A stretch of 64,000 nt of DNA from Bradyrhizobium sp. Rc3b (GTDB lineage: Bacteria; Pseudomonadota; Alphaproteobacteria; Rhizobiales; Xanthobacteraceae): NCBI RefSeq assembly GCF_900114915.1, contig NZ_FOUS01000018.1, positions 62,001-126,000 on the forward strand, written 5' to 3'. Under the pieces are notes generated by a model. It saw nothing but the letters and a program-made list of their open reading frames with translations. It was not told the origin of the DNA and ran no database searches. Shown in pieces: positions 8,850 to 18,191 of the stretch (position 1 is the stretch's first letter; the number at the start of each line of letters is the position of its first letter). The position numbers were made by a program, and so were the translations under genes.

Positions 8850-11675
8850 TCAGGACAAGCGGGCAATCTGCCGCGGGGCGATCGACCCCGCTGTGGGCTC
8901 GTCAAGAATCTCGCGTGCCCGGTCAAGTCCGGGCACACACTCTCGATCGCCGAGACGCCCCAACAGCTCCTTGAGCACGGCGTGCGCGACTTCCGCCCGT
9001 CCGGCCATCAACTCCAGTTCGGCGAGACCGACACTGGCATCGCATTCATGGAAATAGATACCTTGAGCGCGCGTCAACTCGATCGCGCCCCTGAACAGGC
9101 TCCTTGCGGTGCTCAGATCGCCCGGCCGATTCCGCGCCATCAGGATCCTTGCGAGGACGGGGTGATGCCGTCCAATGAGTCGGCCGTCCCGATCACCGAG
9201 ACATTGTGTCATTGCCTGCTTTGCCGCAGCCTCCGCCCCATCCAGATCGCCCAGCCTGCGTCGCGTATCCGCGAGCTCAACCCATAGGGTCGGATGAAGC
9301 GTCCCTGTCTTCAGGATGAATCTGTCCTGCAGATTGTGGGTCAGGCTGCGTTCTGCCGCTTCCAGGTCACGGGCTTCCTCGCGGATCAGAAGAGCCTGAA
9401 AGACATCGACCAGAACGCGCCATGGACGATAGAGGCTGGACACAGCTTCGAGCTTCCGCAGATAGAGTCTGACACGTTGAAAATCGCCAGATGCAAGATG
9501 AGCCCAGATAGCTCCCTGCGCGAGCACGAAGTACAGGGTCGTCACGTGGCCCTGGCTTTCCGCTTGGCTGACGGTAGATGCCAGCAGAGACCGCGCCTGA
9601 TCGGGATAACCCAAATAGAACTTCGTAAGCCCGAGCCCGACCTTGCAGGAGATGATCGAGTCGATGCCGCCGAAATAGAGCGAAACTCTCCGGGGAATCG
9701 CCGATCGGTCATTCAAGAACGCCTCGAATTTCTGGTGCGCCAGCGTCATATCGGAGGCCTCAAAGGCCTGGAAGGCGGACCAGCGCAGGAGAAGCCTCGA
9801 CATCACGGCATCGTTCGATCTCCTGCATACCGCCGCGAACGCATCGATGTAGGGCGAGGCGGGACGCCTGGTCAGGAGCATGTTCTGGATGATGCCGTAG
9901 AGCGCCCGCATCTCCAGGAGATCGTCGCGCGCGATTTGTGCTGCGCGCCAGGCGTGCTCGTAGAGGCTCGCACCCTCAAGACCCGGTACATAGACCTGCG
10001 CCGCCGCGAGCGCGACCAGCACGCGAGATCTCACGGCGGGTCCGACATCGGGACTGCTGTCGGCAAAGCGCAACGCCAGCTCCAGATGAGGAACGCCTTG
10101 CGCGAGTGAGGTGAACTCGAGCCATAGACGTTCGGCTGCAAGAACCAGCGCTATTCCGAGGCCGGGCTTGACGGAAAACGCCCAATCGAGAGCGACGCGA
10201 ACCTCGTCGATGTAACCACGCAGCTGTGCACTGTCCGCGACGGAATCGCAGGCATCCCAATCCCTCCGCTCCAGCATGTCGAGGAAATAGCGCGCATGGC
10301 GCTCGTGCACCCGTTCCCGATCGTCTGCCGCGTCCGATGCCCGAGTGGCGTAGGCCCGGGTGGTCTCCAGCAAGCGATATTCCAGCGGCGCGGCCCGATG
10401 ATCGAGGCTCAGAAACGACTTGCTCGCTAATGCGGCAACCGCTTCGCGGACACCTCCCATGTCCAGATCGTCATCGCCTGCAACCGCAATTGCAGCACCG
10501 AGGGTGAAAGGCCCGGCAAAAATGGAGAGGCGCCCGAGCACCACCCGCTCCCTTTTGGGAAGAAGATTGTAGCTCCAGTCGATCGTTGCGGCGAGCGAGC
10601 GATGACGCGGAATTGCGGTCCGACGATCCACCCAGAGCAGGGAGAATCGTTCGTCGAGCCCGCGACGAACCTCTTCGATGCCGAGGACGTCGACCATCGA
10701 CGCCGCGAGTTCGATCGCCAGGGGCATCCCGTCGAGGCGCCGGCAAACATCCGCGATCGCGGCCGCGACGGTATCATCGATCGCGAAGTTCGGCGCTCTC
10801 CGGCAGACGGTTCGCGTGAACAATTCTGCCGATGAATAATCCTGAACGTTTCCGGCTGTCACCGGAACGGACGACGGCGGGGTTTCGAGCGGATCGAGAC
10901 GCCAGACAAGTTCGCCTTCGATCCGCAGGGTTTCGCGGGTCGTCACCAGAATATGGACGTCGCGGGTGCCGCTGAGCACGCTTTCAACGAGGAGCGCGAC
11001 GCTCTCGGTGACATGCTCGCAGGAATCCAGGACAAGCAACAGACGCCGGCCATGAAGGGCAAGCAGGACCTGATCGAGACTTGCAGCCATCTGAACCGGC
11101 AGATCAAGCGCGCCGGTGACGGCCGCATAGATCTGACTTCCGTCAGTGATACGGTCGAGCTCGACAAGGCAGACTCCGTCGCAATAGGATTTCTCAAGCT
11201 CGCTCGCCACGGCAAGCGCGACGGTCGTCTTGCCGATGCCGCCGGGCCCAAGGATGGTGACGAGCCGGTCGTTCTGCAGAAGCTCGCTGATGTCGCCGAT
11301 CACCGCGGCGCGGCCGATCGGCGCATGCATCGCGCCGGGCGCGCGCGATCGGCGCTTCGATGGGTGATAGACGCCGACGTCTCCGACGAAGCGGTAGCCG
11401 AAGGACGCCTCTGCGCGGATCAGGTCTCCGTATTCAAGCAGAGCCTTTCTCAGGCCGGAGATCTGAACCTTCAGGTTGTCCTCGGTCACGGTTCGCCCGG
11501 GCCATGCGCGATCGTAGAGCACGGCCCTTGAAACGAGCTCACCCGGAGCTTCCAGCAAGGCGCCCAGAATCGCGGCCGCACGCGAGCCGAGCCTGACGTG
11601 AGTCTCACCGTGCAACAGCAAGCGTCTGGCCAAGCTGAAACGAAACGGTCCAAACGTGATTTCCGGACCCGCCAT
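8850..11675 (-). CDS. Winged-helix transcriptional regulator with NB-ARC-like ATPase and TPR-like tail
   Basis: 941 residues. Residues 1-100 are an OmpR/PhoB-type winged helix (GPFRFSLARRLLL, then DNLKVQISGLRKAL and SFGYRFVG). A STAND ATPase follows: Walker A GPGGIGKT at 143-150, Walker B LLLVLD at 212-217, TTRE sensor, and GMPLAIELAA (the GLPLA motif). The remainder is helical repeat, probably ligand or partner sensing. This is the arrangement of AfsR/MalT-like one-component regulators in Rhizobiales. It converges on the VOC/ABM pair with 64 bases between stops. Regulation of those genes is inference from position. Confidence 0.9.
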   Translation of the reverse strand: MAGPEITFGPFRFSLARRLLLHGETHVRLGSRAAAILGALLEAPGELVSRAVLYDRAWPGRTVTEDNLKVQISGLRKALLEYGDLIRAEASFGYRFVGDVGVYHPSKRRSRAPGAMHAPIGRAAVIGDISELLQNDRLVTILGPGGIGKTTVALAVASELEKSYCDGVCLVELDRITDGSQIYAAVTGALDLPVQMAASLDQVLLALHGRRLLLVLDSCEHVTESVALLVESVLSGTRDVHILVTTRETLRIEGELVWRLDPLETPPSSVPVTAGNVQDYSSAELFTRTVCRRAPNFAIDDTVAAAIADVCRRLDGMPLAIELAASMVDVLGIEEVRRGLDERFSLLWVDRRTAIPRHRSLAATIDWSYNLLPKRERVVLGRLSIFAGPFTLGAAIAVAGDDDLDMGGVREAVAALASKSFLSLDHRAAPLEYRLLETTRAYATRASDAADDRERVHERHARYFLDMLERRDWDACDSVADSAQLRGYIDEVRVALDWAFSVKPGLGIALVLAAERLWLEFTSLAQGVPHLELALRFADSSPDVGPAVRSRVLVALAAAQVYVPGLEGASLYEHAWRAAQIARDDLLEMRALYGIIQNMLLTRRPASPYIDAFAAVCRRSNDAVMSRLLLRWSAFQAFEASDMTLAHQKFEAFLNDRSAIPRRVSLYFGGIDSIISCKVGLGLTKFYLGYPDQARSLLASTVSQAESQGHVTTLYFVLAQGAIWAHLASGDFQRVRLYLRKLEAVSSLYRPWRVLVDVFQALLIREEARDLEAAERSLTHNLQDRFILKTGTLHPTLWVELADTRRRLGDLDGAEAAAKQAMTQCLGDRDGRLIGRHHPVLARILMARNRPGDLSTARSLFRGAIELTRAQGIYFHECDASVGLAELELMAGRAEVAHAVLKELLGRLGDRECVPGLDRAREILDEPTAGSIAPRQIARLS

Positions 11676-11953
11676 CGCCTGCCCAGCCCTCAGCGCCCTG
11701 ATGGTCGATCGGTCGACAGCTCAGCGAAGGCACCGAGCGAGCGCTGACCTTCCGGCGGCAGCAACCCGACAACGTGTCGTGGGCGCAGAGAACGATTGAT
11801 CCGGACCCTGGGAACCAGGATCGGAGGACATTCGGATCGAAGCAGGATCATCGGTTCTGGCCAGTGCTCAGCCGGTACGAATAAACGGAGCTATCAGTCA
11901 CCGGAGCGAAATTCTTCTCGATTGGCACGAATTAGGTCGCGCGATTTGTCGCA

Positions 11954-12039
11954 GACGCGAGACCTTGTCCGACATTGATGCTGCTCCCGAGATGATTGCT
12001 GCGGCCGCACAATGGCGGGCGGCAAGCGGTTTGAGAAGC
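11954..12039 (-). pseudogene. Degenerate copy of the beta-glucosidase leader and first codons
   Basis: On the minus strand this stretch reads ATGTCGGACAAGGTCTCGCG (MSDKVSR) preceded by a leader that closely matches the one upstream of the GH1 gene (7273-7362), with small indels. After the shared codons the frame diverges and soon stops. It looks like the remnant of a duplicated gene start, or a leader moved by recombination, upstream of the large regulator. Confidence 0.65.
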
Positions 12040-12072
12040 GAGGTTTCAGGGTAGCAGCCGGCGCGTTCCGCG

Positions 12073-12507
12073 TCATGCAGCGTCCAGCGCCTTTAACTCG
12101 TCAGCCGCAGCGATGATCGCACCCCGAATCTTGACGAAATATTCCGCATCGATCCGCGACGCGAGCCAATCCAGCTCGCCCGTATGGCCGTGCTCATTCA
12201 CCTTGCGGATCACGCCTTCGCTGATCAGCACGTTGAGGCAGCGCCGGACGTTCGAGCGCGGGAGCCCGAGATATTTGGAAACGTCGGAGGCCGTACGCGG
12301 CGGAGCGCCGAGCTCGTCGCTCACGCGAATCATCATCGCAACCAGCAGTTCTTCAAACACCGCGCCGAGGTGCTTGCGAGGATAGCCGCTGCGCATCGCC
12401 ACGAAGCACGTCACCAACAACCTGCCGACAATAGCCGATTGCTTCTCGCGCTTCGTCACTGCTGCATCTGAATTGTTTGGGATTTCTCCGGCCATTTTCG
12501 CCACCAT
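12073..12507 (-). CDS. Winged-helix (MarR-like) transcriptional regulator
   Basis: 144 residues. The centre is a winged helix: helices in LGAVFEELLVAMMIRVSDE, then the turn RTASDVSKYLGLPRSNVRRCLNVLISEGVI and a wing in RKVNEHGHTGE. It matches the small MarR/IclR-like regulators common in Bradyrhizobium. A second Met at residue 5 may be the true start. It stands alone and no target can be assigned; the flanking sequences are a pseudogene fragment and a tiny membrane peptide. Confidence 0.75.
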   Translation of the reverse strand: MVAKMAGEIPNNSDAAVTKREKQSAIVGRLLVTCFVAMRSGYPRKHLGAVFEELLVAMMIRVSDELGAPPRTASDVSKYLGLPRSNVRRCLNVLISEGVIRKVNEHGHTGELDWLASRIDAEYFVKIRGAIIAAADELKALDAA

Positions 12508-12586
12508 TGTCTTCGCTCGCGATTGTGTTTAGCTGGCGCATGCTTCGGCCGCAAATGAAGCTGTGTTAAGCTGGAGCACATCGCTC

Positions 12587-12700
12587 ATGCGTCGGCATCT
12601 CAGACAGACTTTCGCGAACGAGACGGTCTTTGCGATTATTGTGACCTGTTTCGGGCTTCTGCCGGTCGCCATATTGCTGGTTGCTCTCTTCGTTAGGTAA
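12587..12700 (+). CDS. Putative single-pass membrane peptide (37 aa)
   Basis: A 37-codon frame: a charged N-terminus (MRRHLRQTFANET) then one hydrophobic helix (VFAIIVTCFGLLPVAILLVA) and a short LFVR tail. A GGAG stands 11 bases upstream of the start. Single-pass peptides of this shape are common but often unannotated in Rhizobiales. Nothing else covers 12508-12798. It could be a chance frame; no family is recognised. Confidence 0.4.
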   Translation: MRRHLRQTFANETVFAIIVTCFGLLPVAILLVALFVR

Positions 12701-12798
12701 ACCTCCAACCCTACTCTTCGGTAAGGCGCGGATCGGCAGACGCAATAGCGTCACTTTTCAGCGTCGAATGAAGACCTTTGGGCTTCGGAGGGGCGGCT

Positions 12799-13752
12799 TT
12801 AGGGCCGACCTGCTCCGATTGCGCCGACCACGACCTGCATGAGCCACGCGATGCCGGCATCTCGCATCGCCGCTTTCGTTGCGATCGCGCGGATCGCATC
12901 CGGTTTACGCGCAAAAGGCAGCTCGACGAACACCAAGCCGAAACGGCCGGCGTGGTGCTCCACCAATCTTCGCGGCAATGCTGCGATCAGATCAGATCCT
13001 GAAAGCTGGACGAGCGCCATCATGAAATTCGGGACAGTCAAGGCGATGCGGCGCTCGAGGCCGCGCTTTGCCAACATCTGATCGACGAAACCGCGCGCTT
13101 CACCACTGAGAGACACCAGCAGATGCTGTGATTGCGAGAATGCAGCACGGGTTGGCGCTTTTGCGAGGGGATGCCCCTTGCGCATGGCCAGGACAAAATC
13201 CTCGTCGTAGAGCCTGCGCGCCTCGAATCGCGGCGATACCGTCGGGAGCGGCAGCATTGCGACATCGAGCTCGCGTCTTTCGAGCATATCGAGGCTTTGG
13301 TGCCAGGGCTCCCCGATCGCGCCGCCGCGTGGCGCAGGCATCAGGTGGATCAGGGCGAGGTCGATATGGGGGGCCGCAGTCGCGATCGATCGCAGGAGCT
13401 GCACGGATGTCGAGACCAGTACGGCATCGGGGGCGCCAATCGTGAACCGGCGGCGGCTCTTCGCGGGGTCGAACGGTGCAGCCGAGCCGATCAGCTGTTC
13501 GATCCGCGCGATGATCTCGGTCACGGGCTCCTCGAGCTCCAAGGCCCGCGCCGTTGGAACGACGCCCTTTGGTGTCCGCAGAAACAGCGGGTCGTTCAGC
13601 AGGAGACGGAGCCGGCCAAGCGCATGGCTGACAGCCGACGGCGTCAGGTTCAGCCGGCCTGCAGCACGCGCGACATGACGTTCTTCCAGAACAACGCGGA
13701 AGAGCACGAGGAGATTCAGATCGATTCTGGATAGATCAATTTGGTTCAGCAT
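12799..13752 (-). CDS. LysR-type transcriptional regulator
   Basis: 317 residues, typical LTTR length. The N-terminal winged helix reads IDLNLLVLFRVVLEERHVARAA, then LTPSAVSHALGRLR, with PLFLRTPKGVVPT after it; an effector-binding periplasmic-protein-like domain follows. The sequence resembles the NodD/NahR-like subgroup with DLNLL and RTPKG. It is divergent from the NTF2-like gene, with 81 bases between the starts, the usual layout for an LTTR and its target. The effector is unknown. Confidence 0.93.
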   Translation of the reverse strand: MLNQIDLSRIDLNLLVLFRVVLEERHVARAAGRLNLTPSAVSHALGRLRLLLNDPLFLRTPKGVVPTARALELEEPVTEIIARIEQLIGSAAPFDPAKSRRRFTIGAPDAVLVSTSVQLLRSIATAAPHIDLALIHLMPAPRGGAIGEPWHQSLDMLERRELDVAMLPLPTVSPRFEARRLYDEDFVLAMRKGHPLAKAPTRAAFSQSQHLLVSLSGEARGFVDQMLAKRGLERRIALTVPNFMMALVQLSGSDLIAALPRRLVEHHAGRFGLVFVELPFARKPDAIRAIATKAAMRDAGIAWLMQVVVGAIGAGRP

Positions 13753-13833
13753 GATGCTGAAATCATATCGCTGGATTCATCAAGTTCAAGGTCTCATGGA
13801 TGGGTGGTTCGTCGTTCGACCAGGAGACGTGAA

Positions 13834-14409
13834 ATGACCCAGAGACCGCCCGGCGTGAACAATTGGCCGGACCGGCAGGGGAAGATGTCGCGGCGCTCGA
13901 TGATGGCCGCCACGGCTGCAATTCCGCTGTCCGTTCAGCTTTCAGCCGATGAGGCCGTCGCAAAAGACGCGATAGCGAGCCTCATCGAACGTGCCCGCGC
14001 GAAAAATGCCGCCTTCATGCGCGGCGACATGGATCGCTGGCTCCAACTCGTCCGCATCGCGCCGGATTTCACGTTGATGCAGCCCTTCGGCGGGCCTGCC
14101 AGTCGCGGATTCGACGCAAGCCCCAGACGCCTGGCCGACCTGTCGCGATACTTCAGGGAAGGCGAAACCGAGCTCGATGTCTCGCAAACCTATGCATCGG
14201 ACGCGCTCGTCGTTCTCGTCATGATCGAACACCAGCGGGCCGAAGTGGGCGGATTGCCGGCTCAAGACTGGTCGCTGCGCGTGACCGAGGTCTACCGCAA
14301 GGATGGCACGGATTGGCAACTTGTGCACCGTCATGCCGATCCGCTGGTCCGAAGCATCACCTTGCAACAAGCCGCGATACTTGCCCGGGGCTGGCCGGAG
14401 GAAAAATGA
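13834..14409 (+). CDS. Tat-exported NTF2/SnoaL-like protein (DUF4440 type)
   Basis: 191 residues from the ATG at 13834, which has AGGAGA at a good distance; the frame is open further upstream but into the LysR promoter. The N-terminus carries SRRSMMAATAAIPLSV, a twin-arginine signal. The mature part has the NTF2-like cone fold: a helix with RARAKNAAFMRGD, then FTLMQPFGG, and the paired strands LVVLVMIEHQ / WSLRVTEVYRKDGTDWQLVHRHADPL. Such proteins are small-molecule isomerases, hydrolases or binding proteins; the activity is unknown. It is probably controlled by the divergent LysR regulator. Confidence 0.82.
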   Translation: MTQRPPGVNNWPDRQGKMSRRSMMAATAAIPLSVQLSADEAVAKDAIASLIERARAKNAAFMRGDMDRWLQLVRIAPDFTLMQPFGGPASRGFDASPRRLADLSRYFREGETELDVSQTYASDALVVLVMIEHQRAEVGGLPAQDWSLRVTEVYRKDGTDWQLVHRHADPLVRSITLQQAAILARGWPEEK

Positions 14410-14476
14410 TATCCCTCACCTCGCTGGAGCGGCCTGCCAGCTGGCTCGTGACGTCACTCGTCGCGATAGAGAATTT

Positions 14477-14884
14477 TCAGCGCGAGCGCTTCGGCAGCTT
14501 TGGCAGCTTGTCGGGATTGAATGCCGGGAACTGCTCGGTTCGTTCATCTGCCGGCGGCTGCTGTTCGGTCAGAATGAGCGTGCCCTGGAGGATCATTCCG
14601 GGCACCTGTTGGGCCGTCGCGGTGTAAGTCGCGATCTTGCCGGGGCAGTTTCCCTCGATGTCCAGGGTGAGCTCGTCTTCCACGCCGAAGACCGTCGCAC
14701 GCCCGTCGGTATGACGCTTCGTTGATACGGTGGCGGTGAAGCGATCTCCGTCGACCCGGCACGAGCCGTGATAAGTCATCAGGCTGTCACGGCCCCAGAT
14801 CTGCCCGTCTGCGACATGGACGATCCCGGTGCCCTGGTCGATCGGCGTCTTGTACCACGCCGCATATGTGCCGTCCTTCAGCAT
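14477..14884 (-). CDS. GrlR-like small regulatory-domain protein
   Basis: 135 residues, started at the ATG with AAGGGAGA eight bases upstream. The opening LKDGTYAAWYKTP, then GTGIVHVADGQIWGRDSLMTYHG and DRFTATVSTKRH, is the beta-rich pattern of the GrlR (type III secretion negative regulator) family, of which Rhizobiales have many paralogues outside secretion islands. The C-terminal 20 residues are Pro/Lys/Arg-rich. No secretion genes are nearby, so a role in type III control is not supported here; a lipocalin-like binding role is as likely. Confidence 0.6.
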   Translation of the reverse strand: MLKDGTYAAWYKTPIDQGTGIVHVADGQIWGRDSLMTYHGSCRVDGDRFTATVSTKRHTDGRATVFGVEDELTLDIEGNCPGKIATYTATAQQVPGMILQGTLILTEQQPPADERTEQFPAFNPDKLPKLPKRSR

Positions 14885-14945
14885 GGGAGCAGTCTCCCTT
14901 GGCCATTCCCGCACGATAATCCGCATGATTAGCGCTAAGGAACCG

Positions 14946-15113
14946 TTAATCGCGCGGCCCGTGCCAATCCGGCCTTTCCTTGCGCAGCTCGGCTTCAAGC
15001 TCCTCGACGATGCCGTGAAGCAGGCACGCGGCAAGCGGATCCGTCACCTCCCGCTCCAAGCGCCGATAACGCGCGATCTGGCACTCCTGCTCCATCAATT
15101 GGTGCTCTGTCAT
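14946..15113 (-). CDS. Small hypothetical protein (55 aa)
   Basis: The frame MTEHQLMEQECQIARYRRLE...LRKERPDWHGPRD has a GGAGG ribosome-binding site eight bases upstream. It is Glu/Arg-rich and predicted to form two amphipathic helices, probably a coiled-coil hairpin, and carries two Cys. It lies between the GrlR-like gene and a stretch without genes. Short charged helical proteins like this are frequent in Bradyrhizobium. No function is known. Confidence 0.6.
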   Translation of the reverse strand: MTEHQLMEQECQIARYRRLEREVTDPLAACLLHGIVEELEAELRKERPDWHGPRD

Positions 15114-15245
15114 CACATGGGCCCTCCGACGAACTGACGCGGAGACAGCCAGGCAGTTGCATTAAAATTTTCAGATCATTTGACATGGTTTCCGGTTGGT
15201 AAAGACGACGCAGCCGCCGGGCCAAACCGTCCAAGGGCGGCCTCT

Positions 15246-15713
15246 CTAGGAGACCAGACGAAGCCAGACGTCTCTGCTTGCCAGCGTGCCATTCGGCGTG
15301 GCGATCTCCATGTCCACGACGTGTAGAGAGCCGGGCTCGTCTCCATAGATGTACCTGAGGTGCCACATGGGACCCAGGTCCGGCGAAATGACAAAATCGT
15401 CCAATCCGTCGGTGATATCTCGAACGGCCTCGCGATGCGTCAAAGGCGCAGAAAACATCGCATCGATCAGGTCGGCGAGGCTCATGCCCTCGACGAGCAT
15501 AAGTCGCGCGACCTCGTCACCGTAGACGTGCCGAAGCGCTGAAACGATAGCAGCGACGGCATCCGGATTCTTCAACGCCACAGCAAAGCGAGCCTCCGAG
15601 CCCATCATGCCGGAGGCGGGATATTCTGCAAGCTCAGCGAGCGGAACAAGAGGCGCTGGCTCCGGCCGCGGCACTCGGAGCCGATGCTTCGCCGCTGGCC
15701 TTGGATACGGCAC
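15246..15713 (-). CDS. Hypothetical protein
   Basis: 155 residues, no family recognised. A Pro/Arg-rich N-terminus (residues 1-30) precedes a mixed alpha/beta body with DAVAAIVSALRHVYGDEVARLMLVEG and a strand-rich end (MWHLRYIYGDEPGSLHVVDMEIATPNG). The true start may be internal, at MMGSEARF. It ends at 15246 and its start lies close to the stop of the TonB receptor gene upstream on the same strand (6 bases), so it may be read from that transcript. Confidence 0.5.
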   Translation of the reverse strand: MPYPRPAAKHRLRVPRPEPAPLVPLAELAEYPASGMMGSEARFAVALKNPDAVAAIVSALRHVYGDEVARLMLVEGMSLADLIDAMFSAPLTHREAVRDITDGLDDFVISPDLGPMWHLRYIYGDEPGSLHVVDMEIATPNGTLASRDVWLRLVS

Positions 15714-15719
15714 CCGCGC

Positions 15720-18191
15720 CTAGAAGGTCACCCGCATCCCCGCGTAGAACGCACGGGGCCTCGCCGGGCTCAGCGAGCGCGGGTCGGTAAACTCGGCGCC
15801 GCCGTTGGTGAAGTTGGGCAAGGCCTCGCGGTCGAAGAACTGTCCGTAGGTCGCGTAGCGCTTGTCGAAGATGTTGTCGATCTTGCCATAGAGCTGGATG
15901 TTCTTCGTCACCTGGTAGGAGGTGTGGAGATTGAACACGGTATAGGACGGCAGCTTCGCGTACTGGTTCGACTCGTCGCCGACCAGGTATTGGCTGGAGA
16001 CGAACAGCGCGTTGCCGCCGACCTTCCAGACGTCGGTCACGGCATAGTCGATGCCGACCTTGATGCGGTGGCGCGGGATCGCGGGAAGCTGGTTGCCGGG
16101 TGAGACCCGGATGGTCTCGGTGGCCGGATCGGCAAACGGGCTTTCCGAGCCCAGCTCGAGCGGATCGAGGAAGCGCGCGTCGACGAACGCATAGCTCGCC
16201 TGGAACTGGAGCGTGGGAGACTTGATGTTGACTTCGGCCTCGAGACCCTGCCGCCTGGTACGGCCGACATTGGAGAAATAGCCGAAGCCGGTCCGTCCTA
16301 CCGCGGGTATCGCGACGATGTCGTCGTTATTGGTGGCGCGGAATCCGCCGATCTTCCAGCCGAGCATGCCGATGTTCAGCTCCTTGGAGCCGCGCAGGCC
16401 GGCTTCGACGGTCCTGGACACGACCTGCTTGAGCGGCGGATCGGAGACCAGAAACGCCGCAATGAGGCAGGGCCGAGCTGGATCGGAGCAACCGAGCTCG
16501 AGTGGCGTCGGCACGCGGTTGGCCTCGGAATAGCCGGCATAGGCGGTCAGCCCCGGCGTGATCCTGTACGTGCCCCCGATCACCGGATTAAAGCGGGTAA
16601 AGGTGTGATCGCCGTTGAGATCGGTTCCGAGCTGATCCTCCAGCTTGATGCGCGCGACATTGAAACGGCCGCCGCCGGTGATGGCGAAGGCGTCCGTGAC
16701 GTTGAACGTGTCCATCGCATACAGGCCGTTATATTGGTTGACGGTCCGCAGCGAGACGGGACCGGCAACCGGTTCCGGCTGGCCGGTCGGCCCCAGGAAG
16801 AGGCCGCTGCCGCTGACGACGTAGTTTTCTCCGATCGAGCCGATCTCGGCGGTGGCGTTGTAGCGCGTCACGCTGGCATCGTAAGTCGCGCCCATCACGA
16901 AGCGATTGTCATGCCCGAACAGTTGATCGGTGTTGGTGGCCTGCCCTGACACGCCGAAACTGGTCGAGCGGATCGTGCTCCGGTCGATCTCGCCGAGGAT
17001 GGTCCCCAACGGATACGGATTGACGAGCTGCGCGCCGTTGGTGCCATTCGCCGGCGTCGTATCATCGCCGAAGCACAACAGCCCCAAGGCGGCGCATTCC
17101 TGCACGTCGGTCGGATTGCCGTCGACGAGCTTCTGCTCGTACCTGCGCACATGCGCGGTGCCTTCGAGCGTCCAGGTCGGCGTCGGATCGACCTTTCCGG
17201 TCAGGTTGAGATAGCCGACGCGGTTGGAGGTGGTCTGCGGCGTGGTGTAGGTCGCGCCCCAATATTTGTCGAGCAGCTCGGCTGGAACGGTGGCGCTGGC
17301 GCCGAAATCGTTCTTGGCCACGCCCATATTGGCGTGGAATTCGCTGTCGCCGGCCTTGTAGCCGACATCGCCGTAGAAGCGCCGCACGGTTGATTGCGAG
17401 AAATTGCGGAAGCCGTTATCGCGCAGGCCTTCGAGCGCGGCATAGACGCCGTAATTCTTGTCGACCTGCTTGCCCCATTGCGCCGAGCCCTGGACGCGGC
17501 CGAACGACCCGCCCATCACGTCGATCTCGGCGCCCTGATAGGTGAAGCCGTCCTTCATTTGCAGGTTGATGGCGCCTCCCAGCGCGTTGAGGCCGAAGGC
17601 GGGATTGTTGGTCACCAGCGTCACCGACCTGATGGCGGCGGTCGGGATCAGGTCCCAATTGACCGCGTCCGAGAAGGCTTCGTTGATGCGGACGCCGTTC
17701 TGGTACACCGCAAGGCCTTGCGGCGTGCCCGTCACGGGCGAAGCCACGAAGCCGCGGAATTCGACATCCGGCTGGAACGGATTGCCGGTGACCTCGGTGA
17801 TGTTGACGCCGGCGATGTTGTCGCGCAGCGCGTCGGTGACGTTCAGCGAGCCGGTGCGCTTGATCTGGCTGGCATCGACGGCGTTGATCGCCGACGGGAC
17901 CTTGTCGACATCGAGACCTCGGCCGGTGCCCGGCGCGGTCGGATAGACGTAGATGCGGGTCCGGGGACTGGCGGACGAGGCCGCCCCGATATGCGCGACC
18001 GGCCGCGTCGGCGCGGTGCGCCTCGCCACCGACGGCGGCGGCGCCGCCACTTCGACGGGCGGCAGATTCTGAACGTTGGTCTCCTCGTCCTGCGCGGCCC
18101 CCGCGGGGCTCGCCAAGACCACCCCGGACACCAGACCGGTCGACACCGAGGCCATCAACAAACGACGCCTGAACGAAAGAACCTTGCCCAT
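15720..18191 (-). CDS. TonB-dependent outer-membrane receptor (LutH-like candidate)
   Basis: 823 residues from the Met of MGKVLSFRRRLLMASVST, which gives a normal signal peptide; an upstream frame would add 35 residues. A Pro-rich linker is followed by the plug domain (VPSAINAVDASQIKRTG, then NALGGAINLQMKDGF) and a 22-strand barrel ending in the classical C-terminal Phe (AGMRVTF). It imports a metal complex using TonB energy. It is followed on the same side by the kinase and lies at the head of a lut-like PQQ/lanthanide block, so a lanthanide-chelate receptor (LutH role) is a reasonable inference; iron or another cargo cannot be excluded. Confidence 0.9.
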   Translation of the reverse strand: MGKVLSFRRRLLMASVSTGLVSGVVLASPAGAAQDEETNVQNLPPVEVAAPPPSVARRTAPTRPVAHIGAASSASPRTRIYVYPTAPGTGRGLDVDKVPSAINAVDASQIKRTGSLNVTDALRDNIAGVNITEVTGNPFQPDVEFRGFVASPVTGTPQGLAVYQNGVRINEAFSDAVNWDLIPTAAIRSVTLVTNNPAFGLNALGGAINLQMKDGFTYQGAEIDVMGGSFGRVQGSAQWGKQVDKNYGVYAALEGLRDNGFRNFSQSTVRRFYGDVGYKAGDSEFHANMGVAKNDFGASATVPAELLDKYWGATYTTPQTTSNRVGYLNLTGKVDPTPTWTLEGTAHVRRYEQKLVDGNPTDVQECAALGLLCFGDDTTPANGTNGAQLVNPYPLGTILGEIDRSTIRSTSFGVSGQATNTDQLFGHDNRFVMGATYDASVTRYNATAEIGSIGENYVVSGSGLFLGPTGQPEPVAGPVSLRTVNQYNGLYAMDTFNVTDAFAITGGGRFNVARIKLEDQLGTDLNGDHTFTRFNPVIGGTYRITPGLTAYAGYSEANRVPTPLELGCSDPARPCLIAAFLVSDPPLKQVVSRTVEAGLRGSKELNIGMLGWKIGGFRATNNDDIVAIPAVGRTGFGYFSNVGRTRRQGLEAEVNIKSPTLQFQASYAFVDARFLDPLELGSESPFADPATETIRVSPGNQLPAIPRHRIKVGIDYAVTDVWKVGGNALFVSSQYLVGDESNQYAKLPSYTVFNLHTSYQVTKNIQLYGKIDNIFDKRYATYGQFFDREALPNFTNGGAEFTDPRSLSPARPRAFYAGMRVTF

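Noticed and set aside
12566..12754. Minus-strand 62-codon frame between two regulators
   Set aside because: No ribosome-binding site and no family; the plus-strand membrane peptide in the same place is more plausible.
13741..13833. Earlier start for the NTF2-like gene
   Set aside because: Would begin inside the LysR gene and lacks a ribosome-binding site; the ATG at 13834 has AGGAGA and starts a normal Tat signal.
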